Below are positions 53,098 through 62,884 of a stretch of 64,000 nucleotides of DNA, piece after piece (within the stretch, counting starts at the first letter, position 1; every line of letters begins with the position of its first letter). This DNA comes from Pseudomonas entomophila (GTDB lineage: Bacteria; Pseudomonadota; Gammaproteobacteria; Pseudomonadales; Pseudomonadaceae). The stretch is taken from contig NZ_CP070982.1 in assembly GCF_018417595.1 (NCBI RefSeq), forward strand, positions 248,001 through 312,000, read 5' to 3'. The notes beneath the pieces were generated by a model that saw nothing but the letters and a program-made list of their open reading frames with translations, made no database searches and was not told the origin of the DNA. A program made the translations under genes and the position numbers.

Positions 53098-54939
53098 TCA
53101 CAGCCCGTCGAGCATTGCCTTGTTGCGCACCGCGCCCTTGTCGGCACTGGTGGCCAGCAGCGCGTAGGCCTTCAGCGCGGTGGTCACTTTGCGTGGCCGC
53201 ACTTCAGCTGGTTTCCAGCCCTTCTTGTCCTGTTCGACGCGACGTGCGGCCAGCTCGTCATCGCTGACCAGCAGGTTGATCGAACGGTTGGGGATATCGA
53301 TCAGCACCTTGTCGCCATCGCGCACCAGGCCGATCGCGCCGCCCGCCGCCGCTTCCGGCGAAGCGTGGCCGATGGACAGGCCCGAGGTGCCGCCGGAGAA
53401 GCGGCCGTCGGTGAGCAGGGCGCAAGCCTTGCCCAGGCCTTTCGACTTCAGGTACGAGGTCGGGTAGAGCATTTCCTGCATGCCCGGGCCGCCTTTCGGG
53501 CCTTCGTAGCGGATGATGACGATGTCGCCGGCTTTCACCTCGTCGGCGAGGATGCCGCGCACGGCGCTGTCCTGGCTCTCGAAGATCTTCGCGTTGCCTT
53601 CGAACACCAGGATCGAGTCATCCACGCCGGCGGTCTTCACCACGCAACCATCTTGCGCGATGTTGCCGTACAGCACGGCCAGGCCGCCTTCCTGCGAATA
53701 AGCGTGCTCGACGCTGCGGATGCAGCCTTCGGCGCGGTCGTCGTCCAGCGTGTCCCAGCGGGTCGACTGGCTGAACGCGGTCTGCGTCGGGATGCCGGCC
53801 GGGCCTGCCTTGAAGAAGGTGTGCACGGCTTCGTCATTGGTCTGGGTGATATCCCATTTGGCGATGGCTTCTTCCATGCTGCGGCTGTGCACGGTAGGGA
53901 GGTCGGTGTGCAGCAGGCCGCCGCGGGCCAGCGAGCCGAGGATGCTGAAGATGCCGCCGGCGCGGTGCACGTCTTCCATGTGGTACTTCTGGATGTTCGG
54001 CGCCACCTTGCACAGCTGCGGCACTTTGCGCGACAGGCGATCGATGTCGCGCAGGTCGAAGTCCACTTCCGCTTCCTGGGCCGCAGCCAGCAGGTGCAGG
54101 ATGGTGTTGGTCGAGCCGCCCATGGCGATGTCGAGCATCATGGCGTTCTCGAACGCCTTGAAGTTGGCGATGCTGCGCGGCAGTACCGACGTGTCGTTTT
54201 CGCCGTAGTAGCGCTTGCACAGCTCGACGATGGTGCGGCCGGCGGTGAGGAACAGTTGCTCGCGATCCGAGTGGGTGGCAAGCGTCGAACCGTTGCCCGG
54301 CAGGGCGAGACCTAAGGCTTCGGTCAGGCAGTTCATCGAGTTGGCGGTGAACATGCCGGAGCACGAGCCGCAGGTCGGGCAGGCGCTGCGCTCGTACTCG
54401 GCGACTTTCTCGTCGGAGGCGCTGGAGTCGGCGGCGATGACCATGGCGTCGACCAGGTCCAGGCCGTGGCTGGCCAGTTTGGTTTTGCCGGCCTCCATCG
54501 GGCCGCCGGAAACGAAGATCACCGGGATGTTCAGGCGCAGGGCGGCCATCAGCATGCCGGGGGTGATCTTGTCGCAGTTGGAGATGCAGACGATGGCATC
54601 GGCGCAATGGGCGTTGACCATGTACTCGACGGCGTCGGCGATGATCTCGCGGCTGGGCAGCGAGTACAGCATGCCGTCGTGGCCCATGGCGATGCCGTCG
54701 TCCACGGCGATGGTGTTGAACTCTTTCGCCACGCCACCGGCGCGTTCGATCTCGCGGGCGACCAACTGGCCCAGGTCCTTCAGGTGCACGTGGCCCGGGA
54801 CGAACTGGGTGAACGAGTTGGCGATGGCGATGATCGGTTTCTTGAAGTCTTCGTCCTTCATCCCGGTGGCGCGCCACAGGGCACGGGCGCCGGCCATGTT
54901 GCGGCCTTGGGTGGAAGTCTTGGAACGATAATCAGGCAT
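53098..54939 (-). CDS. ilvD: Dihydroxy-acid dehydratase
   Basis: A 613-residue IlvD/Edd-family Fe-S enzyme, third common step of valine, leucine and isoleucine synthesis. Motifs: [40 protein letters not shown] (Fe-S cysteine), [19 protein letters not shown] (second and third cluster cysteines), [15 protein letters not shown] and [20 protein letters not shown] near the C-terminus. Length is as expected for the long form. It faces the DarTG island across a shared terminator. No leader peptide with branched-chain codons was recognised upstream. Confidence 0.97.
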   Translation of the reverse strand: MPDYRSKTSTQGRNMAGARALWRATGMKDEDFKKPIIAIANSFTQFVPGHVHLKDLGQLVAREIERAGGVAKEFNTIAVDDGIAMGHDGMLYSLPSREIIADAVEYMVNAHCADAIVCISNCDKITPGMLMAALRLNIPVIFVSGGPMEAGKTKLASHGLDLVDAMVIAADSSASDEKVAEYERSACPTCGSCSGMFTANSMNCLTEALGLALPGNGSTLATHSDREQLFLTAGRTIVELCKRYYGENDTSVLPRSIANFKAFENAMMLDIAMGGSTNTILHLLAAAQEAEVDFDLRDIDRLSRKVPQLCKVAPNIQKYHMEDVHRAGGIFSILGSLARGGLLHTDLPTVHSRSMEEAIAKWDITQTNDEAVHTFFKAGPAGIPTQTAFSQSTRWDTLDDDRAEGCIRSVEHAYSQEGGLAVLYGNIAQDGCVVKTAGVDDSILVFEGNAKIFESQDSAVRGILADEVKAGDIVIIRYEGPKGGPGMQEMLYPTSYLKSKGLGKACALLTDGRFSGGTSGLSIGHASPEAAAGGAIGLVRDGDKVLIDIPNRSINLLVSDDELAARRVEQDKKGWKPAEVRPRKVTTALKAYALLATSADKGAVRNKAMLDGL

Positions 54940-55255
54940 AAAGCACTCCTGGCGGCTTAATCAGGTCTCTAACTAGGGGAGTGAGCTTCTCTTGTCCTGA
55001 ACGCCTGGGCCGGTTGCCGCTGGCACGGATGGGGGTCGAAGGACCGCGCGGGATCGCCGCAGGCTCGACCAGAGCTCATAAACCCGCCGGGGATGTCTGG
55101 CGATGAATGGCTCGATTCTACACCGCCGCGCCCGCGAGGGAATGGCGTTGTGATAATTGGCTGTCGCCAGCCCGCAAGGTAAAGGCCTTGGCGTGATTCG
55201 GGCAGGTTTCGGTAGACTTGCGCGCCTTCTACCCCACTGGCCAAAAGGATTTGCA
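54940..55255. other. Divergent promoter region of ilvD and the DUF4153 gene
   Basis: A 316-base gap with no gene. It should hold the ilvD promoter on the left and that of the membrane protein on the right. AAAAGGATTTGCA before 55256 is the ribosome-binding site of the rightward gene. I see no strong palindrome, terminator-like hairpin or attenuator. Confidence 0.55.
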
Positions 55256-56929
55256 ATGCCAGCGCCAAGTCGCTCTTTACTGTTCTACATCGTCATCGGT
55301 CTGATCCAGGGCTTGGTGGTACTTATCACCGTGAAAGGAGAGGGTGAACCGCTGGGGTTCAGCCTGTCGGTGGCTCTGTGCGTCGCGGTGGCGGTGGCGG
55401 GGCTGAACCTGCAATTGCTGGGCAGCGCGGTGCTGCAACGTGGCACAGGCTGGCTGGTACTGGGCCTGACCGTGCTGATCAGCGGTATCAGTGGCTGGCT
55501 CTCCCGTTTCGAGCACCTGGGGTGGTTGCAGCAGACCTGGTGCCTGGCCGCCATCGTGCTGGGTTACATTGGCACTGCATTCATCCTCGCCTGGCCAACC
55601 CGCGAAGGGCTGCGGCCACGCTATGAGGACCTGTTCAAGCATGCCTGGAACAACGTGTTCATCCTGTTCCTGGCGCAGTTGCTGATGGGCCTGTTCTGGC
55701 AGCTGCTTTGGCTGTGCGCGCTGTTGTTCGCCATGCTGGGCATCCCGCAGGTCAAGCATGTGGTGGAGGCCCCCGAGTTCCTCTGCCTGCTGTTGCCGGT
55801 AGTGTTCTCCCTGGGGATGCGCATGGGCCGGGAAAACGAAAAGGTCATCGGGCTGCTGCGCGGTATCCTGCTGACACTGTGCCGCTTCCTGTTGCCATTG
55901 AGTGCGGTGATCGCCGTGGTGTTCACCCTGACGCTGCCTTTCAGCGGCCTGCAACCCGTGTGGGACACTGGCTATTCCACCGCTCTGCTGTTGGTGCTGG
56001 CAGGCATCAACCTGTTCCTGACCAATGGTGTGTTCCAGGATGGCCATCAAGGCAATGTCTATCCTGCGCCGCTCAAGCGCCTGGTCGAGGCCAGCCTGTT
56101 GTGCCTGCCGGTGCTGGTGGGCCTGGCGGCCTATGCCAGCTGGTTGCGCATTGACCAGTACGGGCTGACCCCGTCGCGCATCATGGCCATGCTGTTGGTG
56201 GGCGTGATGGTGGCGCACAGCCTGGCGGCGGTGTGGGCGGTGGTGAGCTCACGGCAGGCCTGGCTGAACAGCCTGCGGCTGAGCAACCCGTGGATTGCCT
56301 TGCTCAGCGCGCTGCTGGTGGTGCTGTTCTATACACCGGTGCTGGACCCGATGACGCTGAGCGCGAAGAATCAGGTCGAACGTCTGGTCAGCGGACGCAC
56401 GCCAATCGACGAGTTCGATGCCAGCCACTTGTACTACCGCCTGGGCGACCCGGGGCGTGCGGCATTCAATGAATTGCAGGCGCAGCTGCAAGGGCCGGAG
56501 TTGTTCGACCAGGCCGGCCGCGAACGGCTTTTGCTCAACATGGCCAAGGTGCATGAGCCGCCTGTCGAAGAACCCCGTGGCCCGCAGCTCGAATGGCTGG
56601 GCGCCGCGGTGCGCAACAGCCAGGCATTCGACACACAGGTCTTGACCGAGAGCCAGTGCGGCGGAAAAGGTTGTTTCCTGTGGGCGGTGGACATGGACGG
56701 CGATGGGCGCGACGAAGTGTTGATGATCCCGCGCCATGTCTACGCGTCCAACGTGTTCGTCTTCGCCAGTGAAGGCGGGTGGCACCAGATTGGCACCCTG
56801 TACGGTGATTTCGAGAACACCGAGGAACTGGTCAGGCAGATACGCCAAGGGGCGATGAAACCGGTCACGCCGAAATACAAGACCCTGAGCCTCAATGGCG
56901 AGGAGTTGTCCCTGCGGTTGGAGAAGTAG
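55256..56929 (+). CDS. DUF4153 polytopic membrane protein
   Basis: A 557-residue inner-membrane protein with ten or more hydrophobic segments in its first 380 residues (for example LLFYIVIGLIQGLVVLITV, ILFLAQLLMGLFWQLLWLCA and LSAVIAVVFTLTLPFSGLQP), matching the DUF4153 family. The last 170 residues are soluble and include SHLYYRLGDPGRAAFNELQA and an EF-hand-like calcium loop, VDMDGDGRDEVLM, around residue 480. The loop gives a possible clue to metal binding, but function is unknown. A hairpin terminator follows 15 bases after the stop. Confidence 0.82.
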   Translation: MPAPSRSLLFYIVIGLIQGLVVLITVKGEGEPLGFSLSVALCVAVAVAGLNLQLLGSAVLQRGTGWLVLGLTVLISGISGWLSRFEHLGWLQQTWCLAAIVLGYIGTAFILAWPTREGLRPRYEDLFKHAWNNVFILFLAQLLMGLFWQLLWLCALLFAMLGIPQVKHVVEAPEFLCLLLPVVFSLGMRMGRENEKVIGLLRGILLTLCRFLLPLSAVIAVVFTLTLPFSGLQPVWDTGYSTALLLVLAGINLFLTNGVFQDGHQGNVYPAPLKRLVEASLLCLPVLVGLAAYASWLRIDQYGLTPSRIMAMLLVGVMVAHSLAAVWAVVSSRQAWLNSLRLSNPWIALLSALLVVLFYTPVLDPMTLSAKNQVERLVSGRTPIDEFDASHLYYRLGDPGRAAFNELQAQLQGPELFDQAGRERLLLNMAKVHEPPVEEPRGPQLEWLGAAVRNSQAFDTQVLTESQCGGKGCFLWAVDMDGDGRDEVLMIPRHVYASNVFVFASEGGWHQIGTLYGDFENTEELVRQIRQGAMKPVTPKYKTLSLNGEELSLRLEK

Positions 56930-56943
56930 CCATTCACAGGCAT

Positions 56944-56977
56944 GAAAAATCCCGGCGCCTGGCCGGGATTTTCTTGT
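56944..56977 (+). terminator. Terminator after the DUF4153 gene
   Basis: AATCCCGGC and GCCGGGATT pair around GCCTG, with A5 before and TTCTTGTT after. It lies between convergent genes and probably serves both. Confidence 0.85.
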
Positions 56978-56987
56978 TGCGGACGCC

Positions 56988-58184
56988 TTAGCTGTTGGGC
57001 AGCAACCGGCAGGTGATGCTCTTGATGTAGCGGGTCTCGGCGATCGCCGGGTGCACTGGGTGGTCCGGGCCCTGGCCGCCGCGCTCGAGCAGCTGCAGGT
57101 TGCGGTCCAGGTGGCGGGCGCTGGTCAACAGGATGTTGTTCAGGTCATCCTCTGGCAGGTGCATCGAGCACGAGGCGCTGACCAGGATGCCGTCCTTGTT
57201 CAGCATACGCATGGCTTGTTCGTTGAGGCGGCGATAGGCGGCCTCGCCGTTCTTCAGGTCCTTCTTGCGTTTGATGAAGGCGGGCGGGTCGGCGATGATC
57301 ACGTCGAAGCGCTCTTCGGCGGCCTTGAGTTCACGCAGGGCCTCGAACACGTCGCCTTCGATGCAGGTCAGCTTCTCGCTGATGCCGTTCAGTGCGGCGT
57401 TGCGCTCCACACCATCGAGGGCGAAGCCGGACGCGTCCACGCAGAACACTTCGCTGGCGCCGAACGCGCCGGCCTGCACGCCCCAGCCACCGATGTAGCT
57501 GAACAGGTCGAGCACACGCTTGCCCTTGACGTAGGGGGCCAGGCGCGCGCGGTTCATGCGGTGGTCGTAGAACCAGCCGGTCTTCTGCCCTTCACGCACC
57601 GGGGCTTCGAACTTCACGCCGTTCTCTTCCAGCGCCACCCAGTCCGGCACTTCGCCGTAGACGGTGTCGACATAGCGCTCGAGGCCTTCGGCGTCGCGGG
57701 CGGCGGAGTCGTTCTTGAACAGGATGCCGCTGGGTTTGAGCACCTGGACCAGGGCGGCGATCACGTCGTCCTTGTGGGCTTCCATGGTAGCCGAGGCCAG
57801 TTGCACCACCAGGATGTCGAAGAAGCGGTCGACCACCAGCCCCGGGAGCAGGTCGGAGTCACCGTAGACCAGGCGGTAGCACGGCTTGTCGAACAGGCGC
57901 TCGCGCAGCGACAGGGCCACGTTCAGGCGGTGCACCAGCAGCGACTTGTCCAGCGGCAGCTTGGCGTCGCGTGACAGCAGGCGGGCGCAGATCAGGTTGT
58001 TCGGGCTCATGGCCACCACGCCCAGGGGCTTGCCGTTGGCGGCTTCGAGGATGGCCTGCTGGCCGGCCTTCAGGCCCTGCAGCGGGGTCGCGGCGACGTC
58101 GACTTCGTTGCTGTAGACCCACAGGTGGCCGGCGCGCAGGCGGCGGTCGGCATTGGCTTTGAGGCGAAGGCTGGGCAGGGACAT
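56988..58184 (-). CDS. rlmI: 23S rRNA (cytosine-C5)-methyltransferase RlmI
   Basis: A 398-residue class I methyltransferase that in E. coli makes m5C1962 of 23S rRNA. An N-terminal PUA domain (residues about 1-75, LRAGHLWVYSNEVD) is followed by the EEI-type linker and a SAM-binding core: VLDLFSYIGGWGVQAGAFGA (motif I), DVIIADPPAFIKRKKDL (motif IV) and catalytic Cys near residue 339 in SASCSMHLPEDDL. Length is typical. It starts 215 bases from the divergent HDOD gene. Confidence 0.93.
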   Translation of the reverse strand: MSLPSLRLKANADRRLRAGHLWVYSNEVDVAATPLQGLKAGQQAILEAANGKPLGVVAMSPNNLICARLLSRDAKLPLDKSLLVHRLNVALSLRERLFDKPCYRLVYGDSDLLPGLVVDRFFDILVVQLASATMEAHKDDVIAALVQVLKPSGILFKNDSAARDAEGLERYVDTVYGEVPDWVALEENGVKFEAPVREGQKTGWFYDHRMNRARLAPYVKGKRVLDLFSYIGGWGVQAGAFGASEVFCVDASGFALDGVERNAALNGISEKLTCIEGDVFEALRELKAAEERFDVIIADPPAFIKRKKDLKNGEAAYRRLNEQAMRMLNKDGILVSASCSMHLPEDDLNNILLTSARHLDRNLQLLERGGQGPDHPVHPAIAETRYIKSITCRLLPNS

Positions 58185-58399
58185 GACGTCGCTCCGGGAA
58201 AAAAGAGCGGGAGTATACCGTGTTGGCCCCGGATTCGCTGTGGCCTGCGACCAAGCGTGGGCTTATTGCTTCATCTTGTAGGGGTCAGCAAGGCTGGCGC
58301 CTGCAGCGCTAAAGAAATTCTTGGATCCAACGATCCACTGATAGGTTGCCCTGCCGGCGTACAGGGTTAGAATCCCCCGTCCCCCGCGAGTGTGTACTT

Positions 58400-59272
58400 A
58401 TGTCCCAGGAACTTTCCGCCGAACAGATCCAGCAAGCCTTGCAAGGCATCACCATCCCGCCACAGCCGCAGATCATGGTCGACCTGCAGTTCGAGCAGTA
58501 CATGCCCGACCCTGATCTTGAGACCATCGCCAAGCTGATCAGCCAGGACCCGGGCCTGTCCGGCGCCCTGCTCAAGCTGGTCAACTCGGCGCAGTTCGGC
58601 CTGGCGAACAAGATCGGCTCGATCCAGCGCGCGGTGAACCTGCTGGGCAGCCGCTCGATCATCAACCTGATCAACGCCCAGTCGATCAAGGGCGAAATGA
58701 GCGACGAGACCATCGTCACCCTCAACCCGTTCTGGGACACCGCCCAGGACGTGGCCATGACCTGCCTGACCCTGGCCAAGCGCACCGGCATCCAGGCGGT
58801 CGACGAGGCCTACACGCTAGGGCTGTTCCACGATTGCGGCGTGCCATTGATGCACAAGCGCTTCCCCAACTATATGGAAGTGCTGGAAGAGTCGTACGCC
58901 AAGGCCAATGACGAAATCCGCGTGGTGGACACCGAGAACCGCGTGTTCAACACCAACCACTCGGTGGTCGGCTACTTCACCGCCAAGTCGTGGCGCCTGC
59001 CGGAGCACATCAGCGCCGCCATCGCCAACCACCACAACGCCCTGGCGGTGTTCCGCGACGAATCCTCGCGCAACACCCAGACCCAGCTGAAGAACCTGCT
59101 GGCGGTGCTGAAGATGTCCGAGCACATCTGCGCGTCCTACCGCGTGCTGGGCAACCAGACCGTGGACCACGAGTGGGAGATGGTCGGGCCGCTGGTGCTG
59201 GACTACATCGGCCTGACCGAATACGACTTCGAGCAGCTCAAGCAGAACATCCGCGAACTGGGCGGGCACTGA
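58400..59272 (+). CDS. HDOD-domain signalling protein
   Basis: A 290-residue single-domain HDOD protein. The HDOD core covers residues about 20-215: LAKLISQDPGLSGALLKLVN-like text (ISQDPGLSGALLKLVNSAQF), IQRAVNLLGSRSIINLI, YTLGLFHDCGVPLMHKRFP and NTNHSVVGYFTAKSWRLPEH. The true HD metal site is incomplete, as usual for HDOD proteins, so it is probably a scaffold or regulator and not a hydrolase. No partner domain such as GGDEF or EAL is attached. It is followed four bases later by mutM, suggesting a shared transcript. Confidence 0.88.
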   Translation: MSQELSAEQIQQALQGITIPPQPQIMVDLQFEQYMPDPDLETIAKLISQDPGLSGALLKLVNSAQFGLANKIGSIQRAVNLLGSRSIINLINAQSIKGEMSDETIVTLNPFWDTAQDVAMTCLTLAKRTGIQAVDEAYTLGLFHDCGVPLMHKRFPNYMEVLEESYAKANDEIRVVDTENRVFNTNHSVVGYFTAKSWRLPEHISAAIANHHNALAVFRDESSRNTQTQLKNLLAVLKMSEHICASYRVLGNQTVDHEWEMVGPLVLDYIGLTEYDFEQLKQNIRELGGH

Positions 59273-59275
59273 GCC

Positions 59276-60088
59276 ATGCCGGAATTGCCAGAGGTCGAGA
59301 CGACGCGGCGCGGTATCGCCCCGCATCTGGTGGGCCAGCGGGTCAGCCGCGTGGTGGTGCGTGATCGGCGCCTGCGCTGGCCGATCCCGGAAGACCTCGA
59401 TGTGCGCCTGTCGGGGCAGCGCATCGTCAGCGTCGAGCGCCGCGCCAAGTACCTGCTGATCAACGCCGAGGTCGGCACCTTGATCAGCCACCTGGGCATG
59501 TCCGGCAACCTGCGCCTGATCGAGCTGGGGGTGCCGGCGGCCAAGCACGAGCATGTGGACATCGAGCTGGAGTCGGGGTTGATGCTGCGCTACACCGACC
59601 CGCGGCGCTTCGGGGCCATGCTGTGGAGCCTTGATCCGCTGAACCACGAATTGCTGATACGCCTCGGGCCGGAGCCGTTGACCGACCTGTTCGACGGCGA
59701 GCGGCTGTTCCAGCTGTCCCGTGGCCGGTCGATGGCGGTCAAACCGTTCATCATGGACAACGCCGTGGTGGTGGGCGTGGGCAACATTTACGCCACCGAG
59801 GCATTGTTCGCGGCCGGCATCGATCCGCGACGTGAGGCGGGCGGGATCTCCCGGGCGCGCTACCTGAAGCTGGCGATCGAGATCAAGCGCGTGCTCGCGG
59901 CGGCCATCGAGCAGGGCGGGACAACGCTGCGTGACTTCATCGGTGGCGATGGTCAGCCGGGGTATTTCCAGCAGGAACTGTTCGTCTATGGGCGTGGTGG
60001 GCAGCCGTGCAAGGTGTGTGGCACCGAGTTGCGAGAGGTGAAATTAGGACAGCGGGCAAGCGTGTTCTGCCCGAAATGCCAGCGTTAA
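59276..60088 (+). CDS. mutM: Formamidopyrimidine-DNA glycosylase MutM
   Basis: A 270-residue base-excision repair enzyme that removes 8-oxoguanine and opened purines. The N-terminal [18 protein letters not shown] contains catalytic P2 and E3 (after Met removal P1, E2). [15 protein letters not shown] is the helix-two-turn-helix part, and the zinc finger is C-x2-C (CKVC) then C-x2-C (FCPKCQ) at the C-terminus. Its ATG is four bases from the HDOD stop. A paired REP follows. Confidence 0.97.
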   Translation: MPELPEVETTRRGIAPHLVGQRVSRVVVRDRRLRWPIPEDLDVRLSGQRIVSVERRAKYLLINAEVGTLISHLGMSGNLRLIELGVPAAKHEHVDIELESGLMLRYTDPRRFGAMLWSLDPLNHELLIRLGPEPLTDLFDGERLFQLSRGRSMAVKPFIMDNAVVVGVGNIYATEALFAAGIDPRREAGGISRARYLKLAIEIKRVLAAAIEQGGTTLRDFIGGDGQPGYFQQELFVYGRGGQPCKVCGTELREVKLGQRASVFCPKCQR

Positions 60089-60101
60089 GCATTACGCGAA
60101 C

Positions 60102-60190
60102 CCTGTGGGAGCGGGTTTACCCGCGAAGAAGGCGGCGCGGTGGATGGCACCGGCCTCGCCGGTGTTCGCGGGTAAACCCGCTCCCACAGG
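60102..60190. repeat. Paired REP element (inverted pair)
   Basis: CCTGTGGGAGCGGGTTTACC on the left is mirrored by GGTAAACCCGCTCCCACAGG on the right, with GCGCGGTGGATGGCACC between. It lies between the convergent mutM and ggt ends. Confidence 0.88.
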
Positions 60191-60214
60191 AGTTTGGGCC
60201 TTATGGAGCAAATC

Positions 60215-60243
60215 CGTAGGGGCCGGCTTGCCGGCGAAAGGGC
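60215..60243. repeat. Single REP-type unit of the GCCGGC class
   Basis: GTAGGGGCCGGCTTGCCGGC is a lone hairpin unit beside the paired REP and just before the ggt stop codon, and differs in stem sequence from the pair. Confidence 0.6.
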
Positions 60244-60250
60244 CGAGGGC

Positions 60251-61932
60251 TCAGTAGCCTATCGCTGACTGCCCCACGCCTCGCGGATCACTGGCAGCCT
60301 CCACGGTCCCGCCCGCCTTGTCCCAATACAGCACCTGCTGGTTCCCGTAGCTGCGCCCCATGTCCTTCAGCTGATACCCACGCGCTTGCAGCTCGGCTTC
60401 CTGCTCCGGGCTGAACGCCCCTGGCTCATGCTCGACCACGTCCGGCAGGTATTGATGGTGATAGCGCGCCGTCGCCGGCCATTCGGCCACTGGCCGACCC
60501 TCCAGGAAGCCCATCACCGACAGCAGCACCATGCTGGGTATGCGGCTGCCGCCCGGCGTGCCGAAGCTGGCGAACTGGCTGGGGCTTTCGATGAACGTCG
60601 GGCTCATGCTCGACAGCGGCCGCTTGCCCGCCGCCACCGCGTTGGCCTGGCTGCCCGCCAGGCCGTAGCTGTTGCTGCCGCTGGGGTCGGCGGCAAAATC
60701 GTCCATCTCGTTGTTCAACAGCACGCCGGTGCCCGGCACGCTGAACGCCGCGCCGAACGGCAGGTTGACCGACAGTGTGGCGGACACCGCGTTGCCGTCG
60801 GCGTCGATCACCGTGAAGTGGGTGGTGTGGTCGCCCTCGCGCCAGGCCGGCGAGGGCAGCAGGGCGCTGCTGGGCGTGGCTTGATGCACATCGATGCCGT
60901 CGGCCAGCCCGGTGAGGTATTGGCGTGCCAGCAGGCGGTTGATCGGGTTGGCGACGTAGTCCGGGTCGCCGAGCAGGCCGCGGTCGCGGTAGGCCCGGCG
61001 CAACACTTCGATCACATAGTGGCTGCGTTGCACTGGCTCGGCGCTTTGCCAGGGCAGGCGCTGGAGCATGGCCAGGCTCTGGGCCAGGGCCACGCCACCG
61101 GCCGACGGCGGCGGGCTGCTGATCAGCTCGCGCTGGTTGGCCAACGAGTAGCGCAGGGGCTCGCGCCAGGCGGTGTGGTAGCCGGCGAGGTCGTCGAGGG
61201 TCCAGACACCACCAGCCTGGCGCACGCCGTCGACCAGGCGCTGGGCCATCGGGCCCCGGTAGAAGCCGTCACGGCCGTGTTCAGCCATGCGTTGCAAGGT
61301 GGCGGCCAGTTCCGGCTGGCGGACCAGCGTCCCCAACGCCGGCACGTCGTGGGAGCGCAGGAACAGCCTGGCGCTTTCGGCGTCGTCGCGCAGGGCACTC
61401 AGGCGCATGGTGGCCCGGTCGCGGTAGATGCGGTCGACGGCAAAACCCTGGTTGGCCAGGCGGATGGCCGGGGCCAGGGTGTCCTTCAAGGGCAGCTTGC
61501 CGTGGGTCGCGGCCAGGTCGGCCAGCGCCTGGGGCAGGCCGGGGATGGCGGCGGCCAACGGGCCATTGATCGACAACCCCGGCTGGACCTTGCCGTCTTT
61601 CAGGTACATGTCCGCCCGGGCGGCGGCCGGCGCACGCTCACGGGCATCGAGGAAGGCGTAGCGCGGTGCGTCGCCACTTTCGCGCAGCAGGAAGAAACCG
61701 CCGCCGCCCAGGCCCGAGCCATAGGGCTCGACCACCGCCAGCGCGGCGCTGATGGCCACGGCGGCGTCGAAGGCGTTGCCGCCCTGGGCGAGAATCTGCT
61801 GGGCGGCCGCAGTGGCCTCGCCGTGAGGGCTGGCGATGGCCGCGCGGCCCGGGCCATCCGCCTGGGCGGTGGTGGCCAGCAGCGCCAGGGCGGCGCCGAG
61901 GAGTGAGCGTCGGACTGCGGCGACGAACGGCA

Positions 61933-61933
<1 letters not shown>
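60251..61933 (-). CDS. ggt: Gamma-glutamyltransferase
   Basis: A 560-residue periplasmic N-terminal-nucleophile hydrolase that transfers or hydrolyses the gamma-glutamyl group of glutathione. Signal peptide residues 1-25 end TTAQA. The large-subunit motif GSGLGGGGFFLL and VQPGLSINGPLAAAIPG come first. Autoprocessing should occur before the catalytic Thr (about residue 368) in REGDHTTHFTVID, and LLNNEMDDFAADP and KRPLSSMSPTF are small-subunit signatures. It begins on the last base of the ferredoxin stop (TGATG), so the two are coupled. It works on the product of the pathway begun by gshA at the other end of the window. Confidence 0.95.
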
Positions 61934-62220
<287 letters not shown>

Positions 62221-62293
62221 TCAAAGCGACAAGCGCAATTGTGCCGGATTCGCGCCCGCAGTGCACGCAGGCGCGACATCCTGACCGCGAGGG

Positions 62294-62884
<591 letters not shown>

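Noticed and set aside
60386..61906. Open frame antisense to ggt
   Set aside because: No recognisable protein; explained by the codon bias of ggt.
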